Source: an uncultured Candidatus Saccharibacteria bacterium (GTDB taxonomy: Bacteria > Patescibacteriota > Saccharimonadia > Saccharimonadales > Saccharimonadaceae). From it: a stretch of 62,107 nucleotides of DNA. The notes beneath the pieces were generated by a model. That model had not been told where the DNA came from. It worked only from the letters and a program-made list of their open reading frames with translations, and did not search any database. The DNA is taken from contig CAOJGQ010000003.1 in assembly GCA_948435375.1 (NCBI GenBank), positions 1 to 62,107 on the forward strand. Reading direction: 5' to 3'. Position numbers and translations under genes: made by a program. Shown piece after piece: positions 1 through 8,209 of the stretch (the first letter of the stretch is position 1; each line of letters begins with the position of its first letter).

Positions 1-33
1 AGCAAGCTTCGGACCGCTCTAGGCTTCTACTAT

Positions 34-56
34 TATATATATATATATATATATTA
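34..56. repeat. TA dinucleotide microsatellite
   Basis: A run of about eleven TA units lies just downstream of the ppa stop codon. It has no hairpin with a GC stem and is probably a slippage-prone spacer. Confidence 0.8.
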
Positions 57-60
57 TTTG

Positions 61-591
61 TTATTTGTTATTCCAACGCTCAATAGAGTCGGCGATGACT
101 TTTTTGGCCTCATCGAGGTTGGCAAATTCTTTTACTTCGGTGGTGCCGGGTTTTTTGAGATCTTTGTAGTGATCGAAGTGGAATTTAATCTGGTCAATGA
201 GGCGCTTTGGCAAATCTTCGATGGTTTGATAGAGGTCGCCATTATTGCGATCGTCATCCACAACAGCAATAATCTTGTCATCGACTTCGCCATCATCGAC
301 AAATTTCATCACACCGAGGATGCGGGCCTTAGTATAAATGCCAGTAGTAAGCGGCTGATCAGTGACCAAGAGCACGTCAAGTTCGTCACCATCCTCGTCA
401 AGCGTCTGTGGAATGAATCCGTAATTGCAGGGTTTAGCAAAAGCAATTGGTTCGATACGATCGAGCATGAAGCAAGCGTTATCACGATCCCATTCGATTT
501 TGTGGTTTGAGCCGGTTGGGATCTCGACGACGACGTTAATTTCACCATTTTCGTAATCCCCTGGCGTGAGGATTTTGTTAAAATCTGCCAT
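61..591 (-). CDS. ppa: Inorganic pyrophosphatase, family I
   Basis: Soluble enzyme that hydrolyses pyrophosphate to two phosphates and so pulls nucleotide polymerisation and aminoacylation forward. The 176 residues equal the usual length of bacterial family I enzymes. The metal-binding acidic signature appears as DGDELD (residues 67-72; the family usually has DGDPLD), with the substrate-binding NYGFIP motif at 56-61 and a second acidic patch (VDD, 98-100). The start is supported by AAGGAG eight bases upstream of ATG. The promoter lies inside the end of the next gene upstream, so ppa is probably transcribed on its own as well as by read-through. Confidence 0.97.
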   Translation of the reverse strand: MADFNKILTPGDYENGEINVVVEIPTGSNHKIEWDRDNACFMLDRIEPIAFAKPCNYGFIPQTLDEDGDELDVLLVTDQPLTTGIYTKARILGVMKFVDDGEVDDKIIAVVDDDRNNGDLYQTIEDLPKRLIDQIKFHFDHYKDLKKPGTTEVKEFANLDEAKKVIADSIERWNNK

Positions 592-604
592 AATAACTCC
601 TTTT

Positions 605-2629
605 TTACTCTTCTATTATAGCATGGCAGCCAGCGAGCTGACAAATCTCGCTTACCAAGCCGTCGCGCCAAATTTCTTGGACGAGATGAGCGGTATAGTG
701 GTTTTCGAGATATTTGCTGGAGAGTTTGCCCAGCTGAGTTAGCAAACGACTAGCTAAAAGTTGATAGCTTTCGCGCATGCTAAAAACGTCTTCAATGCTA
801 ACGTCAGAGAATTTTTTCCAGAATTTTTCAAAACCGCTCGCACTAAATTTATCCGGGCTGAGCGTCAATTCACGAAATTCGAGAATTTCCTTGAAAGTTT
901 GGTCGAAAGGCATTTCTAGTCGATCTTGCGCAGTAAGGCTAGCGAGGGCTTGGGTAGCTAAGCGCTTCGTAAAGCTGACGGCTGCGATGAAGGAAGGACG
1001 CAAACCAATGTTGTTTTGTTTATCAAGCAGGATACTGTTCATGCACTTGATTAGTTCGCCAGCTTGTTGCCAATCAACCTTCAGGCGCCCGTCGTCTGGG
1101 TCAGTCCAGATTTCAACATTTTCGATTAACTCGTCAAGCTCGATATCGCCAGTCTGAGGTTTATCGAGCGAGGATTGATTAGTATTTTTGACTAGCCGAC
1201 GTAAGACTTCGATGGCCGGAGTACGATATTCGGCGCCGTTTTTGTCACTGAGTCGCACCGGACGATCATAATTATCAAGGTTAAAAATCATTTTGTCAAA
1301 GCCGTCGTAGTAGCGAGCGTTATCGGAGCTGAGACGAGAGGCGAGGGCTTTTTGGAGCGCGGTCTTCGCTACGAGCGACGGTCCGCGTTCAGAAGCGTCA
1401 TAGTAGGCTACCATGGTAATCAAAAAATCATGCGCGTCGGGACAGCTGTCATAAATAAAACCATAATCTGGAAACAAAACGTCTTGGAGATGTTCAGCGT
1501 CATAACGATTCTGCTGAAACTTCTGCAGGTCGTTGGAAGGCAGCGCATGAAAAGCCCAGAGTAGCTCGGCAAGATTTTGGGGCGTGACTTTGCTCACCAG
1601 ACAATGACAAACAAAATCAGCCAAACTAAAATTGCCATATTGAACCGCCCAAGCGCCATGCGGTTGTTTCAAAATCGCTACTTCTGGGTCGCCGGCCGCC
1701 AACATGGGAAAAATATTGTCACGAAAACCCTGAATACGCTCGTCGTCAAGACCATGCAGTTCAAAATAGTGCTGGAGAATTGAAGCGTCGACCGGATTCT
1801 TTGCAAGCTCATGATGATATGACATGTAGGCCGGAAGGCAGGCGGGATTTTGGCTAGCAGCGACAATTTTAAGACTCAAACTAAGGTCATCGGTCGAAGC
1901 GTCGTCTTGCAAAGCACGTTTAGCAAATGCGGTGACTGTATCTATAAGTTCATCGCTAAAGACTTTACTGGAATAGCTACGCGAAAAAGCAACCAGGAGC
2001 TGCGCGAGGTTTTGTTGCTGAAATTCTTCTGGTTTTGGCAACTCATCGACGAATTTTGAGGTTTGGTGATAAAGATTGTCGATTTCTTCAGGACGGCGAG
2101 CAAAAAGCGTGCCAAGCGCAACTGGCGCAGCCATACCTAAACAGTTATAAATCGAAACAATTTCGGCGAGTGAGCGATCAGTCTGGGGGCGCATAGTGCG
2201 CTTATAGTCGGTATAATAAATATTCAGATATTCGCCCACTTCATCCGCGTCGAGATTATTTTTCTCGGATACCGTACACAACTGTTCACAGAGCTGAGGG
2301 TTTCGGTTGGCAAGCTCGACTTGCCAATCTGAGCCAAGTTCGCCATTTTTAATCAAATTTTCGAGATCTTGGAAGGGTGCATCATCAATACTAGACTCAA
2401 ACTCCGAACTCGGTTCGTTCTCGTCTTCCATATCTTCAAAAAGACCCAACAATGCATCATCAGTATCGGAGTTGTTGGAAGCGCTAAGTTTTGGCTTAGG
2501 CGAAGAACGGACTGGGAGATCTTCGATTTCGCCCAGTTCAACTACGTTCTTGCGCTTTTTCTGACTAGTAGATTTTGCTTTTGGATTTGGGGATTTCGTT
2601 TCCATATGTTTTTTCTTTGGCCTTGACAT
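605..2629 (-). CDS. Uncharacterised 674-aa protein, acidic-basic N-terminus
   Basis: I do not recognise the family. The first 30 residues are Lys-rich, residues 35-90 are strongly acidic and low in complexity, and the rest looks mainly alpha-helical and soluble, with no signal peptide or membrane segment. The start has no Shine-Dalgarno site. An extended -10 (TGGTATAAT) ends about 21 bases upstream of the ATG. A second in-frame ATG at residue 9 is possible. It is followed by ppa and preceded by two other unknown genes. Confidence 0.8.
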   Translation of the reverse strand: MSRPKKKHMETKSPNPKAKSTSQKKRKNVVELGEIEDLPVRSSPKPKLSASNNSDTDDALLGLFEDMEDENEPSSEFESSIDDAPFQDLENLIKNGELGSDWQVELANRNPQLCEQLCTVSEKNNLDADEVGEYLNIYYTDYKRTMRPQTDRSLAEIVSIYNCLGMAAPVALGTLFARRPEEIDNLYHQTSKFVDELPKPEEFQQQNLAQLLVAFSRSYSSKVFSDELIDTVTAFAKRALQDDASTDDLSLSLKIVAASQNPACLPAYMSYHHELAKNPVDASILQHYFELHGLDDERIQGFRDNIFPMLAAGDPEVAILKQPHGAWAVQYGNFSLADFVCHCLVSKVTPQNLAELLWAFHALPSNDLQKFQQNRYDAEHLQDVLFPDYGFIYDSCPDAHDFLITMVAYYDASERGPSLVAKTALQKALASRLSSDNARYYDGFDKMIFNLDNYDRPVRLSDKNGAEYRTPAIEVLRRLVKNTNQSSLDKPQTGDIELDELIENVEIWTDPDDGRLKVDWQQAGELIKCMNSILLDKQNNIGLRPSFIAAVSFTKRLATQALASLTAQDRLEMPFDQTFKEILEFRELTLSPDKFSASGFEKFWKKFSDVSIEDVFSMRESYQLLASRLLTQLGKLSSKYLENHYTAHLVQEIWRDGLVSEICQLAGCHAIIEE
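615..644 (-). promoter_or_regulatory. ppa promoter
   Basis: On the minus strand TTGTCA and TATAAT are separated by 18 bp. The TATAAT overlaps the last sense codons of the upstream gene (stop at 605-607), so the promoter is embedded in coding sequence. Confidence 0.7.
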
Positions 2630-2718
2630 GGCTTTTTAGTACTTATGTTTATTATACCAGAAAGACTGGATTTGCGCTAAAAAACGCCGGGGGATTTCTC
2701 AATGTTCTCTGCCTAATC

Positions 2719-4017
2719 TCAAAAATGTCGGATTTTGTGCTTTTTGGTGGATGTTTTTTGGTTTGGAAGTTTAAATTCGGCTTGGTTGGTATCGGTTTTT
2801 TGGGTTTGATCTTTCGAAGAGGTTTTATCGGACTGTGTTTTGGCTGGCGATTTTTTGGCAGGAGCAGGCGCATCGGTCTTTTTCGAATTAGTGTTGTGAG
2901 TTGAAGTTGGTTGCGGGATTTTAAACTCAGATTTTTTGGTTTGCACTTCACGCGAAGAAGATTTGGCGGCGTTGTGCGGTTTCTGAGGCTTTTTTGCGCC
3001 TTTTGTGGCAGCGGTAGGTTTAGATGATTTTGGTGATTTGGGATTGACTTTAGGAGTTTTAGGGGTTCCTGTTTTAGTTGCAGGTTTTTTGGCGGCAGCT
3101 TCTTTGTTTGTGTCAGACTGAGTATCGACGTCTTTGATTGGTTGCAGCTTACCTACATTGGCAAGCTTATCTTTCTTCTTGTTTGGCGAGTCGGACATAG
3201 GTGAGGGTGTGGCCTTAGTAGTATCATTTATAGCTTGTGGTTTGACTTTCTTTACGTCATTAATCGTGCCGCGAGTTTTAGGGTTGCGATGAATCCTTGG
3301 TTGCGGTTTTGTGACGCCGTCAATACTAATTTCAGGATGAGGTGCTTCAACCACAACGACGGTTTTCACCTTAGGCAAAACCACATAATGAGCTAGCTTG
3401 CCGCTCATGACAAAATCTATGGAAAAGAGCACATAGCCGCCGACGACAATCAAAGTTATAATAATCAGAAGTAGCCAAACCATCGGTAATAGACCAATAG
3501 CTTCGTAATTGAGAAATGAGTAAGGATAAAGCCATTGATAGTTGCTAGGAAGCTGTTCGGTAGTAATGATAATCATAGAAGCATAGATTAAGCTGGGGGC
3601 GAGAAAAGTCCAAGGATCGGTGGTGCGTAATGCGCCCTTCGGAGTGAAGTTGAGCCAGTCAACAAGCGCCAGAATTGGAATAATATAGGAAAGCAGTACA
3701 CCACTAAAACCGCCTGCGGTAGGAAAGTTAATTTGATTGACGCGAAAAATTGTAACGCCGACCATGATAATTAGTAGATTAATAACTACGAGGGTGCCGA
3801 AGCGAGGTGCGCAACTAGTCAGATTAGTTCGACGATGTATGAATAAATATAATACACTAAGACAGTAGAAGATTGCTGCGAGTAACGTCGCCCAATATCC
3901 AAAAAGACGCGGCGCGGCTGGCCCATAGGTTGCCCATTCAGAAAGAAAGGCGATTAGCGAAAATATACTAAGAGAGCTCTTGAGGACAATCGAGGTGATG
4001 GTTTTGCGATTCTGCAT
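2719..4017 (-). CDS. Pr6Pr-like membrane protein with long Lys/Thr/Pro-rich tail
   Basis: Residues 1 to about 215 contain about six hydrophobic segments. The layout, with short loops and a conserved-looking Tyr-Pro-Tyr-Ser-Phe-Leu stretch before the last helices, resembles the Pr6Pr (FAR-17a/AIG1-like) family; this is a similarity judgement from memory. Residues 235-432 form a basic, low-complexity tail (Lys, Thr, Pro, Ser), probably disordered. A TAAAAT hexamer ends 6 nt before the ATG, and the gene upstream stops only 4 nt away, so it sits in a short operon. The tail gives no hint of function. Confidence 0.75.
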   Translation of the reverse strand: MQNRKTITSIVLKSSLSIFSLIAFLSEWATYGPAAPRLFGYWATLLAAIFYCLSVLYLFIHRRTNLTSCAPRFGTLVVINLLIIMVGVTIFRVNQINFPTAGGFSGVLLSYIIPILALVDWLNFTPKGALRTTDPWTFLAPSLIYASMIIITTEQLPSNYQWLYPYSFLNYEAIGLLPMVWLLLIIITLIVVGGYVLFSIDFVMSGKLAHYVVLPKVKTVVVVEAPHPEISIDGVTKPQPRIHRNPKTRGTINDVKKVKPQAINDTTKATPSPMSDSPNKKKDKLANVGKLQPIKDVDTQSDTNKEAAAKKPATKTGTPKTPKVNPKSPKSSKPTAATKGAKKPQKPHNAAKSSSREVQTKKSEFKIPQPTSTHNTNSKKTDAPAPAKKSPAKTQSDKTSSKDQTQKTDTNQAEFKLPNQKTSTKKHKIRHF

Positions 4018-4021
4018 ATTC

Positions 4022-5401
4022 TTATTTTACGTCTTTTTTGGGTTTTGGGCAATCAATATCCAAAGCCGAGATTTGCTCGTCTTTTTCCTCTTTTGGAATT
4101 AATTCAGGAATCGAGAACGTGTCGTCATGCTTGGTTTTGCTAGATTTAGAATCGCTAGCAGCTTTAGAGGGGAATTTTTGCTCTTGATTGGTTTTTTCGT
4201 CAACTTCGATAGGATCTATCAAATTATTTTCGTCTTGAGGATGATCAGCCTTTGGATCGATAGTCCCAATATCGTCATTATCGCCAGTAGAATTAGTACA
4301 GTAGCGCTCGGGAATTTTGAAAATGGGCGAAGTGTTTTTGAGTTTCTCAAGTTTGCGCTTAAGATCGGAAATTTGCTGATCGAGCGTGCGAATCTTGGGA
4401 GTTTCTTCGCTTGGAGTAATTTTCTCCGGTAGAGGAGTTTGGCTGAGGATTTCAATTTCTTTCAAGATCTGCCAAGCAATGCGATAGGCATTCTGACAAC
4501 GCTTTTTATGCCATTTGGTGCTGGCGGGAAGTAGAATAATCTCAGTGGTGGTCTGGTCTTTGAAATAAATACGCACAGCAAGATAATCACAAGTGGGGGT
4601 TTTATAAGTGGCGATAATTGGCGGCAAGGTTGATAATGTCGATTCGATCTCGAGTTCGGGCAAGATTTCTTCGACGTTAGGGTCGTGAAGACGTTTGCTA
4701 ACGACATAGTCAACTTTGTTTTGTGCTTTGTTAATAGTGGCACCAAGATGTTTCTGAACACCGACGCGGGAAAGGCGGCGAGATTCGTGAGTGCCGGATT
4801 TAATGATTAGACGCGCATGATCGAGATCAGAAAATTCACGTATTAAGTTTTCGTTCAAGCAAACTTTGCCATCCTGCAAACTATAAGTTAGAGATTTTGA
4901 GCTGGCTTGTTGCCAACGCAAACTTTCAAGCTGGGAAAGTTCAGTAGCACGTAAGTCTTCAAGAACTTGGAGGTCGGAAGAAAGTTGGTCGATTTTAGCC
5001 TGGTGGGCGCGATTAACGTGCTTCGCGGCACGTTTTTCTACGGTAGCATGAAAAGCGGGATCATATTGAAAACGTAAACGATCGCGTTCGGCTTCGCTTA
5101 TAATTTCACCAGTCTCGCGTTCGGCACGACGAATGGCTTTTTCGAGCAGACGATTAGTGATAAATTCTTGCTGTTTGGATGGACGCATGAAGAGAATACG
5201 GCTGAAACTCGCGAAGAGGATAATAAGCGCAAGAATAACGAACCACATACCCCATTTTGCTTCCCCGCCCAGGACGATCATTAAACCCAGCAAAAAGATA
5301 ATCACCGCAAAAATGAGAAAAATTTCGCGCCCCTCCAGCAGAATGCGGCGTTTTTGGGACGCAGAAAGGCTCTCAACCGATTCCGGATCAAAATTCACCA
5401 T
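4022..5401 (-). CDS. Uncharacterised membrane-anchored protein, 459 aa
   Basis: Two adjacent hydrophobic segments (about residues 28-75) are followed by a long charged region with coiled-coil character (about 85-165), a compact central domain (about 165-310) with a Cys-rich strand, and a low-complexity Asp/Lys/Ser tail. No enzyme motif was recognised. The -10 TATAAT ends 9 nt before the ATG, so the mRNA leader would be only a few bases long. It is the first gene of a three-gene unknown block (4022, 2719, 605). Confidence 0.75.
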   Translation of the reverse strand: MVNFDPESVESLSASQKRRILLEGREIFLIFAVIIFLLGLMIVLGGEAKWGMWFVILALIILFASFSRILFMRPSKQQEFITNRLLEKAIRRAERETGEIISEAERDRLRFQYDPAFHATVEKRAAKHVNRAHQAKIDQLSSDLQVLEDLRATELSQLESLRWQQASSKSLTYSLQDGKVCLNENLIREFSDLDHARLIIKSGTHESRRLSRVGVQKHLGATINKAQNKVDYVVSKRLHDPNVEEILPELEIESTLSTLPPIIATYKTPTCDYLAVRIYFKDQTTTEIILLPASTKWHKKRCQNAYRIAWQILKEIEILSQTPLPEKITPSEETPKIRTLDQQISDLKRKLEKLKNTSPIFKIPERYCTNSTGDNDDIGTIDPKADHPQDENNLIDPIEVDEKTNQEQKFPSKAASDSKSSKTKHDDTFSIPELIPKEEKDEQISALDIDCPKPKKDVK

Positions 5402-5426
5402 CTTGAATAAATTATAGCATAGAGAA

Positions 5427-5825
5427 CTATTTTGCGCGATAAGCTTTGACGGCGGCGGCGAGAGCTTCGTGTCCTAAAACTGAACAATGAAACTTATGTT
5501 TTGGCAAACCGCCAAGAAATTCCGTGATTTCGGCAGGGCCAATTTGTAAAGCTTCATCAAGCGAACGCCCCTTCACTAATTCGGAAAGCGCAGAAGTCGA
5601 GGCGATAGCGCTTGCGCAACCATAAGTTTTCCAACGGACGTCGACAATTTTGTTATCCTTAATTTGCAAGTACATGGTCATCTGGTCGCCGCAAATCGGA
5701 TTACCAACGGTGCCAGAAGTATCATGCGGGAAATTTGCTTCGTCGCCCATGAGGAAGTTGCGTGGGCTGAGAAAATGTTCTTTGACGAGATCAGAATATA
5801 CCCAAGATGCTTGTGATTCACTCAT
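5427..5825 (-). CDS. iscU: Iron-sulfur cluster scaffold, IscU/SufU type
   Basis: Scaffold on which the Fe-S cluster is assembled from the sulfur delivered by the adjacent cysteine desulfurase. All three ligand cysteines are present: Cys45 (in NPICGD, with Asp47), Cys70 (YGCAS) and Cys114 (FHCSV). The length (132 aa) is typical. Its ATG overlaps the iscS stop by 4 nt (ATGA), so the two are translationally coupled. Whether it is an IscU or a SufU ortholog cannot be decided by eye. The likely clients in this window are the NrdG radical-SAM activase and perhaps others. Confidence 0.93.
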   Translation of the reverse strand: MSESQASWVYSDLVKEHFLSPRNFLMGDEANFPHDTSGTVGNPICGDQMTMYLQIKDNKIVDVRWKTYGCASAIASTSALSELVKGRSLDEALQIGPAEITEFLGGLPKHKFHCSVLGHEALAAAVKAYRAK

Positions 5826-7042
5826 TTTGACGCTTCTCCAATCTTTATAGTGCTAATTGATTGTAGGTATTGCACGATGCTAGGCAAAACTTGCATGACA
5901 CGATCAATGTCATCTTTCGTCGTATCGAGCCCGAGCGAAAAACGAATACTGCTATGCGCGACTTCGGCGTCACCAGTAGTCGCCATGAGCACGTGACTCG
6001 GCTTGGTGTCGCCAGCGGCGCAAGCCGAGCCGGTAGAAACGGCAATGCCGGTAGCGTCGAGGTAAAGCTGGATTGACTCGCCCTCGGCGGCTTGGAAGCT
6101 AGCATTGAGGATATTCGGTAATGTGTTATAGCTCTGATTTTCTTTATCGTAGATACATTGCTCAAAACCGTTTATACTACTATGCGCTATTTCACGCAAA
6201 ATTCGTGAAGCTAGTAAATTGCGCAGGTTCGCCACCGAAACGAAACGACGACAGCTCCAGTTATCCCAAGCCCAGTCGGCGGCAGCACCAAAGCCAGCTG
6301 CAAGCAGAGGATTTGAGGTGCCGGCACGGCGTTTTTGCTCTTGATGACCACCGACGATAAAAGGATGATAAGGCGCCCCTCGACGCACATAGAGAGCACC
6401 GATACCAGCCGGGCCACCGATTTTGTGCGCGGAAATGTTTAGATAATCGACGCCGAGATCTTTGACATTGATTTTAAGTTTGCCGAAAGCCTGCGTAGCG
6501 TCAGAATGGATACATGCACTCGGAAAATGTCGTCTTAGCTCCTCGATTGGTTCAATCGTGCCAAGCTCATTATTAGCAAGCATAACGGAAACGAGCTGCG
6601 GTTTGGTTAGCTTCGTTTCTCTGATTTTCACGCGTCCTTTTTCGTCAACTGGCAAAACTCCGAGTTTACCAGAGCGCTGTCGGGCAGATTCGAGAAGCGA
6701 GGGATGTTCAATCGCGCTAACAATTTGAGTTTGCCCAGCAAAAATATTAGTGACGGTATTATTCGCCTCGCTGCCACCGGAAGTAAAAATGATTTCATCC
6801 GGCTCAGCACCAATCAATCTGGCGACGCTAGCACGGGCATGTTCGAGAATTTCGTGGGCGAGATGGCCAGGAGAATGTAGGGCAGAAGCATTACCAAGCA
6901 CGCCAGTACCCAGCTCGTGTAATACGTTGACCATACGTTGTTCGACACATGGCAGCAGGGGCGAGGTGGCAGCATAATCGAGATAGACTCTACCCTGTCG
7001 AGTGGAATCTTCCAGAGCGGCGGCTAAATTTTCACTTGCCAT
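5822..7042 (-). CDS. iscS: Cysteine desulfurase
   Basis: PLP enzyme that takes sulfur from cysteine for Fe-S clusters and thio-modification. The PLP lysine is Lys207 (SAHKIGG), the PLP-contact histidine lies in IEHPS (about 113), and the mobile catalytic cysteine is Cys341 (GSACAAG). At 406 aa it has the normal NifS/IscS length. GGAG lies 8 nt before the ATG, which itself sits in the last codons of a 37-codon ORF, so translation is probably coupled to it. Operon order: folA, small ORF, iscS, iscU. Confidence 0.95.
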   Translation of the reverse strand: MASENLAAALEDSTRQGRVYLDYAATSPLLPCVEQRMVNVLHELGTGVLGNASALHSPGHLAHEILEHARASVARLIGAEPDEIIFTSGGSEANNTVTNIFAGQTQIVSAIEHPSLLESARQRSGKLGVLPVDEKGRVKIRETKLTKPQLVSVMLANNELGTIEPIEELRRHFPSACIHSDATQAFGKLKINVKDLGVDYLNISAHKIGGPAGIGALYVRRGAPYHPFIVGGHQEQKRRAGTSNPLLAAGFGAAADWAWDNWSCRRFVSVANLRNLLASRILREIAHSSINGFEQCIYDKENQSYNTLPNILNASFQAAEGESIQLYLDATGIAVSTGSACAAGDTKPSHVLMATTGDAEVAHSSIRFSLGLDTTKDDIDRVMQVLPSIVQYLQSISTIKIGEASK

Positions 7043-7145
7043 GACTAAGCTCCGCCTTCAAACGATCAATTTCGAGCGCTTCGCTCAGCTCCGAGAGAGC
7101 TAGACGCTCAGTATATTCGTCAAAAATAAAATTATCGTTACTCAT
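7032..7145 (-). CDS. 37-aa ORF bridging folA and iscS
   Basis: The sequence reads ATGAGTAACGAT and onward to TGA, giving an acidic amphipathic-looking peptide that starts MSNDNFIFDEYTERL. Its first 8 nt overlap the folA stop (ATGAGTAA) and its TGA lies inside the first codons of iscS, in different frames from both. This exact chaining fills the whole gap between two genes, which suggests real translation or at least ribosome hand-over. It is not an N-terminal extension of IscS because the frame differs. Function unknown. Confidence 0.5.
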   Translation of the reverse strand: MSNDNFIFDEYTERLALSELSEALEIDRLKAELSHGK

Positions 7146-7629
7146 GATCAGCCTTGCGTTGATACTCTACGATGCGAAACTTAACACCGTCTTTTTCATG
7201 TTCAGCTAAAACTTTCGTCTTGTAGGCTTGACGGTCAAATTGCGGAAAAAAGGTGTCGGCGGGTTTCGTTGCGGCGATTTCGGTGAGATAAAGTTTGTCA
7301 GCAAGAGGCAAGAATATATTATATAATGCGGCGCCGCCAATAATAAACTTCTCGCCCGGTAAACTTTCGAGATATTTGGTCAGCTCATCAACCTCCGAAA
7401 AAGTCTTTACGCCGTCGTCAACAATTTTTTGGCGCGATAATACGATGTTTTCGCGCCCAGGAAGCGGTTTCCCGATCGAACGATAGGTGTTGCCGCCCAT
7501 AACGACCGGATGCCCCAGAGTGGTCTGGCGAAAAAATTTCTGGTCGGCCGGAAAACGCCAAAGCAATTCATTATCCTTGCCAAGGCCAAGATCTGAACTA
7601 ACTGCGGTGATCATACTGAGATTTTGCAT
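7138..7629 (-). CDS. folA: Dihydrofolate reductase
   Basis: Reduces dihydrofolate to tetrahydrofolate with NADPH, supplying one-carbon carriers. The N-terminus shows the DHFR pattern: ITAVSSDLGLGKDNELLWRF, then VVMGGNTYRSIGKPLPGR with the NADPH-binding segment, and later FIIGGAALY. At 163 aa it matches the family. GGAGG lies 3-4 nt before the ATG. An 83-nt gap separates it from nrdG, so it may be co-transcribed with the nucleotide-reduction genes upstream. Confidence 0.96.
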   Translation of the reverse strand: MQNLSMITAVSSDLGLGKDNELLWRFPADQKFFRQTTLGHPVVMGGNTYRSIGKPLPGRENIVLSRQKIVDDGVKTFSEVDELTKYLESLPGEKFIIGGAALYNIFLPLADKLYLTEIAATKPADTFFPQFDRQAYKTKVLAEHEKDGVKFRIVEYQRKADHE

Positions 7630-7712
7630 TTTCCTCCTGATGGTTCTAGTTTAGCGTATTTTGAGTTTCATGACGAGCATGAGCATATTAGATTTAGGCT
7701 GAGTGCGGAATA

Positions 7713-8204
7713 TTATTCTTGGCGTAGAATTCTGCCGGTGCCGTATTCTAGGTGGAGCAAACGTTGGTTGCGCGAGCCGCGAAATTTGACTGTGAGATCG
7801 CGCTGCTCCAGAATAAAAGGACCATCGATGAGCGCATCTAGACTTTTGAGGAATTCCCAAGTTGCACCGCCGGCAGCTTTTAAATCCTCGTAAACGTAGC
7901 CGGAAAAACTCCAGATGTTCCAGCCCAGTTCTCGACGACACCACCGTGAGATTTCGAGACAAGCTTCGGGCTGCTCGAAAGGTTCGCCACCGCAGAAAGT
8001 TAGTCCAGCCTGACCCTTGAAACTGCGGAGTTTTTCCTTAACTTCATCAATATCGACTAAGATGCCGCTATCAAAACTCCAAGTCTCAGGATTTTGGCAA
8101 CCCATGCAGTGCCTTTTGCAACCCTGGGTCCAAAGTACAGCGCGGAGGCCGTAGCCGTTGACGATATTGTCGTGTTCAAGTGGGCCAGAAAGCCTAATCT
8201 GCAT
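7713..8204 (-). CDS. nrdG: Anaerobic ribonucleotide reductase activating protein (radical SAM)
   Basis: Radical-SAM activase that generates the glycyl radical on NrdD. The cluster-binding motif CxxxCxxC is Cys29-Cys33-Cys36, followed by the SAM-binding GGEPF motif (about residue 88). At 163 aa it is a typical NrdG without extra ferredoxin domains. It starts 5 nt after the nrdD stop and shares its NrdR-controlled promoter. It depends on the Fe-S assembly pair encoded just downstream. Confidence 0.96.
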   Translation of the reverse strand: MQIRLSGPLEHDNIVNGYGLRAVLWTQGCKRHCMGCQNPETWSFDSGILVDIDEVKEKLRSFKGQAGLTFCGGEPFEQPEACLEISRWCRRELGWNIWSFSGYVYEDLKAAGGATWEFLKSLDALIDGPFILEQRDLTVKFRGSRNQRLLHLEYGTGRILRQE

Positions 8205-8209
8205 GTCGC

